Shown here: positions 44,390 to 55,515 of the stretch, one piece after another
Layout: each line of letters begins with the position of its first letter
Position numbering within the stretch: position 1 is the stretch's first letter
Origin: Rhynchonema sp. JSB1_4
Lineage: Eukaryota > Nematoda > Chromadorea > Monhysterida > Xyalidae
Assembly (NCBI GenBank): GCA_030248065.1
Contig: JASAMV010002310.1
Span: 62,001-126,000 of the forward strand
Length of the DNA: 64,000 bases
Direction of reading: 5' to 3'
The notes under the pieces: model-generated
The model's database searches: none
Told to the model about the DNA's origin: nothing
The model's input: only the letters and a program-made list of their open reading frames with translations
Translations under genes and position numbers: made by a program

Positions 44390-47300
44390 TCACAACGCTG
44401 TCACAATCACCAAATTATCATCTTTATTAGCGCGCTGTTGCTGCAGCACATGTTTGACCACCAGCATACAGCCACCGACGATGTACCGCACAAATGAATT
44501 GCCCGCCAGCGGTCCACTGGCGTACAGCCCGGGCACCAGGTCACGTGATCGACTGCTCACACACTGGTAGGTGTTCGGGTCAATCAACAAACGTTGTCGG
44601 TTTGATGCCATTATGTCGTTGGCCAAAGTGGTCGACGGCAGGGTCACGTAACTGCCAAGAAACGCGCCAATGGCCTTCGCTTGTACACTGGTCACGTGAC
44701 CGTCGTTCATTGATCGTAGTTGTACACTGGTCAAATGATCGTTATCTGACTCGACAGCGACAACTGCGTGTTGCGCATAGGGACGGTAGAGGGGTGAGAT
44801 GATGCGACCGGACATCAGGGACACAACCGACTTGTAGTCCAGGTAGCGCTCGCTCGTCAGTCGTCCCAGTAGAGTGCCTGAAGGAATGGCACACTGCTAG
44901 GTTGCATCGACCTCTGATTCCACCCGTTGCCGCAGCAAATGTAATCCGAACATGAACGTCTCTTTGGTTTCTCGCCACATGACGGACAAACCACCATTGG
45001 TCTTATCATCCAAAGCACTCAACCGCAACAACCACCCGGATACCTTTCAACTGCTTCGGATGTCGTCTAAACACATGTGTCACGTGCACGCCAGCACACA
45101 AACAGCGCACAACAGCGTCGGCGGCCGATAGTCCGTCACCAATAATTACGGTGGTCAAATCATTATCACGTAATCTTGACTCGTGTGGCATGATATCGTG
45201 CGTTGATCTTGCTGTTGTGCTGACGCTGGAGGAGCGACGGGACATTGCACCATCTGGAATTGGATGTGATTGATTGCCGTTGGGTTAAGCAGAACCAAGT
45301 TCGATACCGAAAGAACAGAGACGAGCAGCCAATGAGAAAGGCAACAACGCCCACCAACCGTGATCTGAATCGTCATTGTTATCATGGATCCATTTATCGA
45401 CGTTCAATTCCCCCAACGTATTCTTGTTGGTCGCATGTGCATCGCCACACAACTTGAAGTATTGGTCGAATGCATCGTGCAGTATGTGCTGCTTGTATTT
45501 GGGCAGCTTCAAACGGGATTCCAGCGCTGGCAGGCAGTACGCTATTGTACTGCCGGTCTCGCCTGGCACCTGTGGAAAATGTTGGAAATGATTGGTATGA
45601 CAAGTTGGGATCATTGAGATTTGCCAAGGACCGAATGCCGAGGTAACAAGAAGTGCTAAAGGCAAACTACGCCAACACGAGCCCGATTTCGAACGTGGTG
45701 TATTCAAAACGAAAAGAAAGAGAAAATAATCAGGCTCCACTTTGTATTCTTCAACGTGTAACATTTCCCAAATCAGCAGCCACGTATGAATGTTTCACTA
45801 TTCTGCCAGCTGCGAAATCGGGCTCGTGTTGGCGTGGTTTGCCTATATGTTCACAAATGTTTTACATTTTACAAAATCAGAATGGATTAGGAAATGTGTG
45901 GACGGCGACCAATGCTTTTCATTTATCGTGTCGGAAAAATAAATATTGATATAACAATACGAAACTTGTGCGATTTACGATAATTTAGATTATGCATTCG
46001 CAATAAGTGCGTAGCACCATGATGTTGCAAAAAAATACATATCAGATATAAAACACAGCGTTTTTTCAAAATCAGAAGTGAAAGGGCATATAACATACCT
46101 CAAGTTTGCGCGGTTCGGTGACTCCAGTGGCGAGCACGATTATTCCACATTTGTACCGAGTCCGCGTGCCATCCCCTCTTTCTGCGTCAACCAGCCAATG
46201 TGTGTCGTCGGGGCAACGCTGTCAATGGAAGATGATGTTTCATTGATTAAATGTTAGATTACCAGTGAAGTCCACAAAAGCCAACGGACGACACCACCAA
46301 CTTGGGTGAGCAAACCTGCCTTCGTCAGGCGGCTATGTTATTGGTCGCACAATGACCATATAAGAATTCATCAAAATCAATCCTGATTTTCACGTTCAGT
46401 CACTCTTAACTACTGTGCTATTTGCGATTCTCACAAAACATTTTCAGCTGAAAATTATCTGGCAGATCAACCACGTTGCCGCAGGTCTGAAACATTCTCT
46501 TTAATACGTGTTTTATGTGTGATCGCGCAACGCAACGTCATTGCCCCGTCACTAGCCTGCTTTGCGATTCAGGAAAAAATTTGACCAATTCTTATAAAGT
46601 CATTGTGCGACCAATATTCACATTAACTGTGGGACGTAAAGGCGAACTACACCAACACGAGCCCGATTTCGAAGGCGGTGAGTGTTCAGAACGAATAGAA
46701 AGAGAAAATTCTCATGCTCCATTTTGTATTCTTCAACGTGTAGCATTTCCCAAATTAGCAGCCACGTCTGAATGTTTCACTATTCTGATAGCTGCGAAAT
46801 CGAGCTCATGTTGGTGTAGTTTGCCCTTACCTCAACTGCACGGCAGTGAATAAAAAAAAACTAATCATACCAGTAAGAGGCGAAATTAACAAATGAATTA
46901 ACGAAAGTCACGAGAATAACGCAGATCCAATTTGGTCCGATTGGGCTCCGACCTCCAAATTTGATACCGCGACTAACGCTTCATCGCTGGTTATTATCGT
47001 CATGCCATTGAAGACCACAAGCATTACCTGCACTCGAGTGACGTCAACACCAGGCAGCTGATACTGATCAATACCAGCGAGCAGTGGGTATTTCTGGAAA
47101 TAACTGCGCACAACACCGACGGGCAGACGGTCGACGAGCGGAAAGCCATGCAGCCAATCGAACAATGACACGGCCGGCAGGTCGAACCACGTGTTCGAAC
47201 TCACACACAACAACTGCAAATGGGTGGTGGTGGTGGATCAATGAGTTTGGCGTCTCATTATGTTTTCACAGACGGGCATGGCAACAGGACTAAAGGAGAG

Positions 47301-48711
47301 ACTGACAAGAACGGTAGAAATCCAGCTTTGCCTTTGGCTGACCGTGCAGAGCACGGCAAACTGCGGCCGACAGCAGGCAAGCAAACGAACACGTACCTGA
47401 TCCGAATAATGATGCCAACTGCCACCGGGCGGTGTCTTTGCGAGCACCAAGTGTGGCACAGCCAGTTCGGCATGGTGTTGCCATCGAATGGCTGATTCGT
47501 GCTCGTGACCAATGTCAACGTCGGGACGACACAGCACGTCCATCAGCTTCGACACGCCGCCATCGTCTGACCACCATGATAGATCCTGATCGAGAAAGGG
47601 CAGTTTGCGTAGATGAAGTTGTTGCGGGGTATGGAAATGGGGGAAGCAGCACTTTCAACGAATTTGGGGATCACTCGTGGTCATGACATGTGTCGGACTC
47701 GGTGACTGTAATTTTCAATCATGTGACTACTTGAATCAAAATGTTTCGTGCTTTGCTCATTTTGATTCCGATTAATAGCGATTACTATTATATTGGTCGC
47801 ACAATGACCATATAGGAATTCATCAAAATTAATCCTGATTTTCACGTTCAGTCACTCTTAACTACTGTGCTATTTGTGATTCTCACAAAACATTTTGAGC
47901 TGAAAATAATCTTGCAGATCAACCACGTTGCCGCAGGTCTGAAACATTTTCTTTACTACGTGTTTTGTGTGTGATCGCGCAACGCAACGTCATTGCCCCG
48001 TCACTAGCCTGCTTTGCGATTCAGGAAAAAAATTGACCAATTCTTATAAAGTCATTGTGCGACCAATTTCAGTATCAACTATCCTGTTACAATACCACTG
48101 GCAATTTCAAACCACAAACTCTAAAAATTTTGACTTTAATATCGTCACGCGACCACTGCAGATCCAATCACCAAATTGAATATCGCCGCCAACAAAAACC
48201 TCGACATACGACATTTGAACGAACCTGATCCATCAATGACAGCTCAGCATTTGGTGCCAGTTGTTCGTGTATGTATTTGTTTGGGTGTCCAACCCGCGTG
48301 TCGTAGTAGGGACGCCAGCCAGCCAACAAGGCCGACAGGGATAGACCTGATGGACCGTTGCCTGCACAATCAGGGACAGAATTAAAGATTGAGTGAATGG
48401 CGCCTTTTGGTCGGAACGGTTCCGAAATTGGTAACGCAACTTTCATTAAAAAGAACATTTCGAGATTTATTGCTGCCAGTAATATCGATCATCGTGAAAT
48501 TATGCCGCCTGGGGACACAACGTTTAATCGGGTCGAAGTAGGTGGCAACATGAATATTTCGAAATATCCGTTTATGTATGTACGTGTGGTGGCCAACACA
48601 GATACGATCACTAAATTTGATGCCGCTGATCACATGACCGACCACAAACAATTGGGAACATAACGCACCGATAATGACGATCCCGACATTTTCATATTCT
48701 TGTTGTTCCAT
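44390..48711 (-). CDS. OSGIN: OSGIN-like FAD/NAD(P)-binding protein
   Basis: Eight exons: 48669-48711, 48225-48361, 47397-47585, 47028-47213, 46099-46218, 45359-45569, 45044-45253, 44390-44877, giving 527 residues with all phases consistent. The FAD-type Rossmann motif is split by the first intron (VGIVIIG|NGPSGLSLSALL). LSLMDQDLSWWSDD, LVLAKTPPGGSWHH, ATGVTEPRKLE and the second nucleotide-binding motif (TVIIGDGLSAADAVVRCL, then THVFRRH) follow in OSGIN order. The C terminus NTYQCV, LYASGPLAGNSFVRYIVGG closely matches vertebrate OSGIN2 (FALGPLVGDNFVRFLKGG). Vertebrate OSGIN1/2 are oxidative-stress-induced growth regulators with a flavoprotein fold; an enzymatic reaction is not established. 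Introns carry four MITE copies. Confidence 0.93.
45660..45844. mobile_element. MITE family T3, copy 1
   Basis: Terminal inverted repeats AGGCAAACTACGCCAACACG and matching right end; about 185 bp, non-coding, in an OSGIN intron. A second copy is at 46640-46826. Confidence 0.75.
46341..46614. mobile_element. 274-bp TA-flanked MITE (family T1, copy 2)
   Basis: Same length and terminal repeats as the copy at 3284; TA on both sides (46339-46340, 46615-46616). In the OSGIN intron 46219-47027, 25 bp from a T3 copy. Confidence 0.88.
46640..46826. mobile_element. MITE family T3, copy 2
   Basis: AGGCGAACTACACCAACACG and a right end in inverted match. Roughly 85-90 percent similar by eye to the copy at 45660. 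Confidence 0.72.
47793..48066. mobile_element. 274-bp MITE (family T1, copy 3)
   Basis: Very similar to the copy at 46341 along its whole length. TA at the left (47791-47792); the right flank is TT. In the OSGIN intron 47586-48224. Confidence 0.88.
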
Positions 48712-51700
48712 AATTGCTGGCGATCGATTTCTCAATCGGGACAGGACGGGGCGCGATGTTGGTGCTTTGCCAAACTGAGCCAGTCAGTAGTGGCGTGACA
48801 GTGCAATGCAATGCACCCATCCACCGATTCGCGTCATAATGTTCACACCATGCTCACATGTTACACACACCCCCACCAGGATGATAACAACAAATAGCAC
48901 CACCGGTGGACAGTGTTTCTCTGAAATAACATAAAAATAGTCATATCAGCACTGATAAGCAAGAGGTACATGTGTGTCTCTTGAATATTTTTGGCCACAA
49001 GTGTGTCACGTGAATGCTGTTTATTTCGAGAATAGTCAGGAACTGTCCTTCAAACATAAAGCGCAAGACTTTTTATGGGAACATTGTTTTTTGCAAAGGT
49101 GGTTGTTTCCTGTCAATAGCGCCAATTGTTTTCCTGAAGAAGAGTAGTGATCGGCACCAGACGGTGCCCGATCGAAGAAAATAGCCACTTTTATGAGAGC
49201 AACACACACAACAAATGATAAAATTCCGGATAATGTGCAGCAAGCTGATATCAAAAAACAGGGCATAGCTTCGGTTACATGCCATCCTCGAGCAGTGATA
49301 ACAAAAAAATGTTCTTTTGAAATATGTACCAGTTTTTTCGGCAGAATGGAACAAAAAACATGTCTGTTAGAGCTGTTGTTGCACGGAGTGCGGTGGGCGA
49401 AATCTATCGAAGTTACGACAAGCAGCAAACCAATCATCATTAGGAGGAGGTAAACTGTCGTTCATCTTCAAGCGATGGGTGGGGTTGAGTGGTAGAGCAA
49501 GGCCCCAGAGCGAGCAGCGGGTGTAGAAGGTTAGACAAAGGGTCACAAACCGGTTAGTGAGGTCATTACTTGACATAGACTGCAACTCAAGTAGGTGGGG
49601 ATAAAGAGCAGACAGGTGCAGTTGCACTGTGTCGTCAGTTCGTGATGACAGTCCTACTCTATGTGCACATTTTTGGCACCAACCTGCAGCACCTACCTCC
49701 GCGCAGCGCAATATTTACTTTATGACGAAGTACGAGCGAAACATAGCGGCAGGGTGACGTCAATTCCGACCCGCTATTCTGACAGCCAGCCGGAGAGCAA
49801 TTTGATACTGTTCTAGCTTTCTACATGTCTGATTGCCAGGCTCCAGCCGGCAGTCTCCAGGTCCAAAGAACAGTGAAAATTTCGCAATAAAATGAAAGTG
49901 GGAATGAAAATTTAATGTGGAAAGTGAAAGTGCACTGCCAAGGACTGTAAATAAATTTATGCTTGAATAACAGCACAAAAATTATGAGATGCGCAGTGCG
50001 AACAAAAAGTTCCGAAAACGCATGCGATAGACCAGACCTATTCATACAACAGTCTGATCAAACTTTGGACAAAAACATTATGTATAATAATGAAATTATT
50101 GATGTTCAAATAACGCAAGCATGACAGTAAAACGAAACTTCCTTGTGGGCGTGAGCACGCGTAGCGCGTGAATAATACAGCAAACAAAATCTTTTCACAA
50201 AACAAACTTATCACGTCTCACTGTCTAGAAATCTGGGGTCAGTCCCGGATTAAAGCTTAAAATTCTTCTAATATTTTTTGACAAACCGACTCCCAAGAAC
50301 AACGTGTGACCCAAACAAAAAAGCATAAGCGTGCATTTTACAAACGAAATACCATTGTACACACAAAAAAGCACACAGCAGAGGGAGCAACAAAAAAGCT
50401 GAGCTTTGAAAATGAGAATGCAAAAATGACAGCGAATTTCGAAATTCACCAGATGTGCAATGGGGAGCCAGATAACAGAAAACATTTCAACAGGACAGCT
50501 GTTCAGAGAGAAAAAGTGCGCAGAAGTTGGTTTTGTCTGGCAACTATTCACACGTGGTACTGGGTCTGCGGCCAACACATAAACAGGGAATAAAAAACGG
50601 AGCTTTCAACAAGCACAAATGTGCCACCTCACTTTACTAACAATAACGCTGTTCTATCAATAGAAGCGAGTGCCCGAGCAGGTGCTGGCTACCGTAATCT
50701 AGCACATTCTGTTTTTGATAAGCAAGCCTGAATCCAGTATCCTGTGTCAGTGTGCAGGGGCATGCCAATAACCGCTGAATGCTGTTGTAATAAGAAAGAA
50801 AGGATAGGGAAACACATCTGTATTCTTGGATGGAAGTTATGGTAATCAAATTGAATAGGACAGGAAATGTAAATATATTACGATAAAGTTGATGAAAAAA
50901 ATAGCATGTTTTCAGATTGAGTTCAGTCACGTGGCATGAACTTCAGGCAGCACGCGAGCACAAAGCATCCTCTCGATGCAACACAGCGGTAACGTGGCAA
51001 CCAACTAAATTATGCGCAAGCCTGTGCTGAGTGCACACAAGGGTGCGTACATGTTGGCAAATCCGTTTTTTGCCCGACCTCTATTCTCCACCGGGCCGCC
51101 GCTTTTGTCCGTGCAAACATGCCTGACCGACGGGGCACGCTCAGCTGGCCCGGGACACTGCCTGCTTGGGTACAGAGAGACGCTATATTATCCGGCACAA
51201 CACTGTTGAGGCAAAGTGGAACTCTATGGCCCGGTGAACATATAAAAATAAGCTGGCTGGCATACAGTTCGCATATTAAGTTGGCACTGCGCCAAACATG
51301 GAGCTTCTGTGATCCTATCAACTGTCTAAGAACGGGTTGGACATGTGCACACGTACGGTACACTGGGCTTGGGGAATTGTGAGAGAAAATATTATGTGCA
51401 GTACGTCCGAACACAATGATAGTGAAAATTTACCGTTTACATAAGAAAACTTGTCATTAGTGCACATAGGACTGAAATTCAAGTGTTTTTGAGTCAAAAG
51501 TTCAAAACATCTTGAAATTGGGAATATTATGCGCAGTATATTTTTGGAAAAATTAAAAAAATTCCTTGTTTTCTGACCACACCTGGGTTTCGCGGGTTAT
51601 CCGAGACCATCTGCATGACGTTTGTGGCTACGCCGCTCATCAGTCGTGAAACACAAAAGGCAACAAAAACAGCAACCACATGCATATCGGTTTGCTTGCG

Positions 51701-51737
51701 TCACAAAACCATCTGTCGTCACGCAAACCGATCATGA
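48712..51737. other. Gene-free region upstream of OSGIN
   Basis: No exon recognised. Open frames are short and on opposite strands. 51405-51522 is one half of a direct repeat shared with 53470-53582. Confidence 0.5.
51405..51522 (+). repeat. Dispersed direct repeat, copy 1
   Basis: About 115 bp beginning GTCCGAACACAA and including GATAGTGAAAATTTACCG, almost identical to 53470-53582 in the PPIE gene. Confidence 0.8.
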
Positions 51738-51745
51738 ACACGAAG

Positions 51746-52134
51746 CAGTGTAGTTCCTGGTCCGGCGCGGCGGTTAGTGTACCTACCCCTTTTTTCCGTG
51801 CGGCGGTTAGTGTACCTCCCTGGGGGGGAAGGGGGGGGGAAGACCCAAATCCAGGAAAAAGTCCTTTTTGAGGTAGAAAATTTGACCGATTTTTACCCCT
51901 TTTTGGAAAAAATTCTCCATAAAAAGGGTATTTTGGCGACTTTTGACATCATTGACCTGAAAATCACCCATTTTAGGCCTAAAAATGGCCATTTTAGGCC
52001 TAAAAACGCCGATTTTAGGCAAAAATTGAGGCGTTAGTGTACCTGGCGCGGCGGTTAGTGTACTAGTGTACCTTGGTCGCGGCGGTTAGTGTACCTTAGG
52101 GGGGGACCCCCCCTCCCCCCCAGGAACTACACTG
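51746..52134. mobile_element. Non-autonomous hAT-type element (element E)
   Basis: Termini CAGTGTAGTTCCTGG and exact reverse complement. ACACGAAG is duplicated at 51738-51745 and 52135-52142. Same family as element B (1170-1989) but shorter and not interrupted. Internal AATGGCC/TTTTAGGCC motifs repeat. No coding capacity. Confidence 0.9.
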
Positions 52135-52142
52135 ACACGAAG

Positions 52143-52815
52143 TGAACATCGTGATAAATTCTGCACCATTTGCACGTTCCTGCATTCACATGAGATGAAG
52201 GATTTGGGTTCAAGAACAAAATTTGTTGCAGAAAACGCAGCAGGTATGGAACAATTTGCAATAAACAAATGTAGAATGGTGGAGCATCCCAACAAAGCAT
52301 GGAAAAGAAGCCACAAAATTGTGTGCCCGGTTCATGAAAGCAGCTGCCATAAACAAAACAAAAACACACGTAGTTACTGTAACACAAGTGTTTCAGATGG
52401 CAGGCGGTAGGATTGAGGTTGTTAGCACAACGGACAACCTTGGATTTATGTTTTACCACATTGAACTGGACAAAGAATCTGCGACAGTACCTCCCTGCTT
52501 GATTGCTTTATTTTCCGACAAAAAAGCAAAACTGAAACTGTAAACAAAGAACAGCACATGTCAATCAATATTACACCGAATTACAAAGGTATATGAAACT
52601 TGGTTATCAGATCGTATATGACTCTGTCGGGTGACACTTTTGAATTAACGTTATCAAGAGCACTTGGTTGCACAAATTTCGAGCAAGCACCTTGAAAGTC
52701 GTTAATTTTCGGTCTGCGAACAGCTCCAGGTGCCACAACCAAAGCAAGTCAGGTCCAATCCGATCACTAAGTTTGACACCGTTCAAAGATTCGCAAACAA
52801 CAACGAGATCATCAA
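52143..52815. other. Region 3' of PPIE
   Basis: No recognised gene. A 74-codon + strand frame at 52319-52543 has no domain. It probably contains the PPIE 3' UTR. Confidence 0.4.
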
Positions 52816-55046
52816 TCACTCAGCAGCGTCGGCTGGCTTCCCACTGTCCTCTCCTTCATCCTTGACTTCCCCACAATCGGTGATGACCGACTTCATCGAC
52901 GGCTTCCCGTTCTTTCCCCCGGTCTTCTCCAGTTGTCGTACCACATTCATTCCATCCACCACACGACCGAACACAACGTGTTTCCCATCCAGCCAATCAG
53001 TCGCCCCACAGGTGATGAAGAACTGACTGCCGTTGGTATTCGCACCTAAAGCGATGAAAAATGTTTTGCTGACTGGATTTGGCCATTGCGACAAAATCGT
53101 CCGACATGGTTGGACTCGGCTGACCAAAATAGAAAAATCTAAACTAAACATTGGTCAAATTTTGGCTAATATTGCAGTGGTCAACTCAAGTGGTCAAATC
53201 ACTTCCGTCAACTCACAGCAAACCCGACTGAGCACGAGAAATAATACATGGCATTCGGAGTGAGTTGACGACTATCTACAAGGTGAGTTAGCGATTTGAC
53301 CACTTAACTTGACCACTGTAATCTGAGCCCACATTTTTATCATCGTAAAAGTTGTTTATCAGTAGCGGTCAGAAACTAGTGCCTTCCACCTATTGTACCT
53401 ACCGGAGTTTCCGCTCACAGTCGCTTCCTAATAGAGCCTTGATCTATTCGGAATTCGAGATTTTTTCGTCCGAACACAAAAATGATAGTGAAAATTTACC
53501 GTTTACATAAGAAAATTTGTCATCAGTACACATAGGACTGAAATTCAAGTGTTTTTGCGTCAAAAACATCTTGAAATTGGGTTTCAATCGTTTTCGCAAA
53601 GTTCAAAATATTTGCTACGGCTGCCATACAACTCAATTTTGGAATAAAAATAATTTTCAAAATCCGATTTCTCACATGCTTCCGAATAGACCCCTAGGGG
53701 TTGCAAACGGAAAGTTCCGGTAGCATTCTAACCCCAACCTGCTCCTCTTTTCACTGCCATAAGAATTGCCCAAAAAGTATGCTTACTAAAAAACTGCCCT
53801 AACCCCGAGTCAGCGACCGATCCGAGAACAAGTTTGACGCTTGTTATTGCTACTGCCCTAAAGTTTATGAACATTAGCAATGAGACAAAGCCTTTGAATT
53901 CAGCGTTGCAGTTCGGCACAAAACATTTCAAAAATGTAACTAACCAGCATTCGCCATTGATAGAATGCCAGCGCCGGTGTGTTGGAGCACAAAGTTCTCG
54001 TCATCAAATTTGTTGCCATAGATCGACTTGCCACCGGTGCCATCGCCGTTCGTGAAATCACCGCCCTAAGCAAACAAAAGTGAACTTATTTGTCCTTCCA
54101 TTTTGCGCAGCAATGCATCATTCAGTTCAGTCTGCATCTTTGCAAGACCAGTGGTTCTGAGTACAGCACACCATGTTGGTAACACTACATTATTTCTTTC
54201 TGAAAACTTTTTGTTCGAATCAGAATTGGAAATAATTCTGCAAAGATCATTACTCTTGCCCCCTATATCTATCTATCTAAAGATCATTATTAAGCACTGT
54301 TTTAATAAAATTCCACAGACCTGAACCATAAATCCGGGGATTATACGATGAAATGAGGATCCTGAGTATCCATATCCCTTCTCTCCAGTGCACAATGCCC
54401 TGAAGTTCTCACAAGTTTTGGGACATACATCAGTGCGCAGTTCGATCACGACTCTGCCGAGGCTACGAATGCCCAGTTTGATGTCCATGTACACTTTGGG
54501 GAGCATACTGCTGCCCTTGGCCTGGGTCCCAGTTTCGGCCCGGCTTTCAGTTGTAGCGGCTTCCCTTTCTGAGCCGGTCCCGTATTGTTTCAGCCATTCG
54601 TCATCGGCCCACACCGGTCGCATAGATCGTTCATTGGCTTTCGGTGGTCGTGCAAAGTTGACACGTATGGTGCGACCGAACAGTTCGGACTCATTCATGT
54701 TGTCGATCGCTGCTGCTGCGTCCTCGGACAGCTCGAACTCGATGAAGCCGAATGCTCGATGTTTGTTCGTTTCGTAGTCAAGGGGGACTGTAAAGTGAAA
54801 AACATTTCGTGTTTGAATGATTGCTTTAGGCAGTACCAATTGCAAGGGGAGGCGGCGGAGTGCGCCCCAGCCCAAAATTTGAAAAATAAAACTCAAGCTG
54901 TGACATAACGAACCAGAAATATCGACGATATCACCAAACGGAATGAAGGCGGCATGCAGCACTTTCTCATTCACTTCTTCGCCAAATCCACCGACATAAA
55001 CAGTGCGTTTACGATTGTGCGGGAAGTTGGTGTGATACGTGGTCAT
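52816..55046 (-). CDS. PPIE: Peptidyl-prolyl cis-trans isomerase E (cyclophilin 33)
   Basis: Four exons: 54914-55046, 54321-54787, 53945-54065, 52816-53045; 316 residues, all phases consistent. The N terminus is an RNA-recognition motif (RNP2 TVYVGGF; RNP1 HRAFGFIEF; then [18 protein letters not shown]), the C terminus a cyclophilin domain ([67 protein letters not shown]). The catalytic Arg in SSFHRIIP and the active-site residues QFF and WLDGKH are present. PPIE is a nuclear, spliceosome-associated prolyl isomerase that also binds the MLL1 PHD finger in vertebrates. The linker between domains is Thr/Glu-rich and variable. The acidic tail ([17 protein letters not shown]) extends past the usual end. 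Confidence 0.97.
53175..53318. mobile_element. Candidate small hAT-type MITE in a PPIE intron
   Basis: Imperfect inverted repeats begin CAGTGGTCAACTCAAGTGG and end with CCACTTAACTTGACCACTG. Flanks TAATATTG and TAATCTGA agree at five of eight positions, so the duplication may have decayed or be absent. Confidence 0.45.
53470..53582 (+). repeat. Dispersed direct repeat, copy 2
   Basis: Same unit as 51405-51522, within the PPIE intron 53046-53944. Confidence 0.8.
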
Positions 55047-55515
55047 GCTTAGTTAGTACCTAAAGCGGCAAAGCCTTTCAACGAAACAAAGTTTCCCAGA
55101 TTCATAACCAAAAATTTAAAAAACATTAAATTCAAATAGTTCAGCCTGTTCAGTTACAGCGGAATGGCCGACCAAAACGGCATTTCAATCACAAATAAAT
55201 CTCCAAAGAAAAATTCTTGATTTATACATGAGCACGACAGCGGTAAGGACAGCACATGAGCACGGTAGCAATGAATGCAGTATAATGCGAAGGTTATTCT
55301 GAAATACACAATCCTAAATAAAGCGTCTAGTAAGTGTCCACTATTAGAATATTCGGCACAGTAACCTTCAGACTAGATTGAGAAAGCATCATCAAACATG
55401 ATAAACGAAGAAATTTCAAACTTCAAAAGCACGTAAAATGGCACACCATCACAATTTGGAAAAAATATTTTTTCGCCACCACGACCGCAATCGAGATTTC
55501 ATCGCTCCAACGATA

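Noticed and set aside
44196..44393. 65-codon minus-strand frame after OSGIN with a SOCS-box-like VPLQSLKRLSDY
   Set aside because: The OSGIN reading frame already ends normally, no acceptor clearly leads into it, and the motif is too short to trust.
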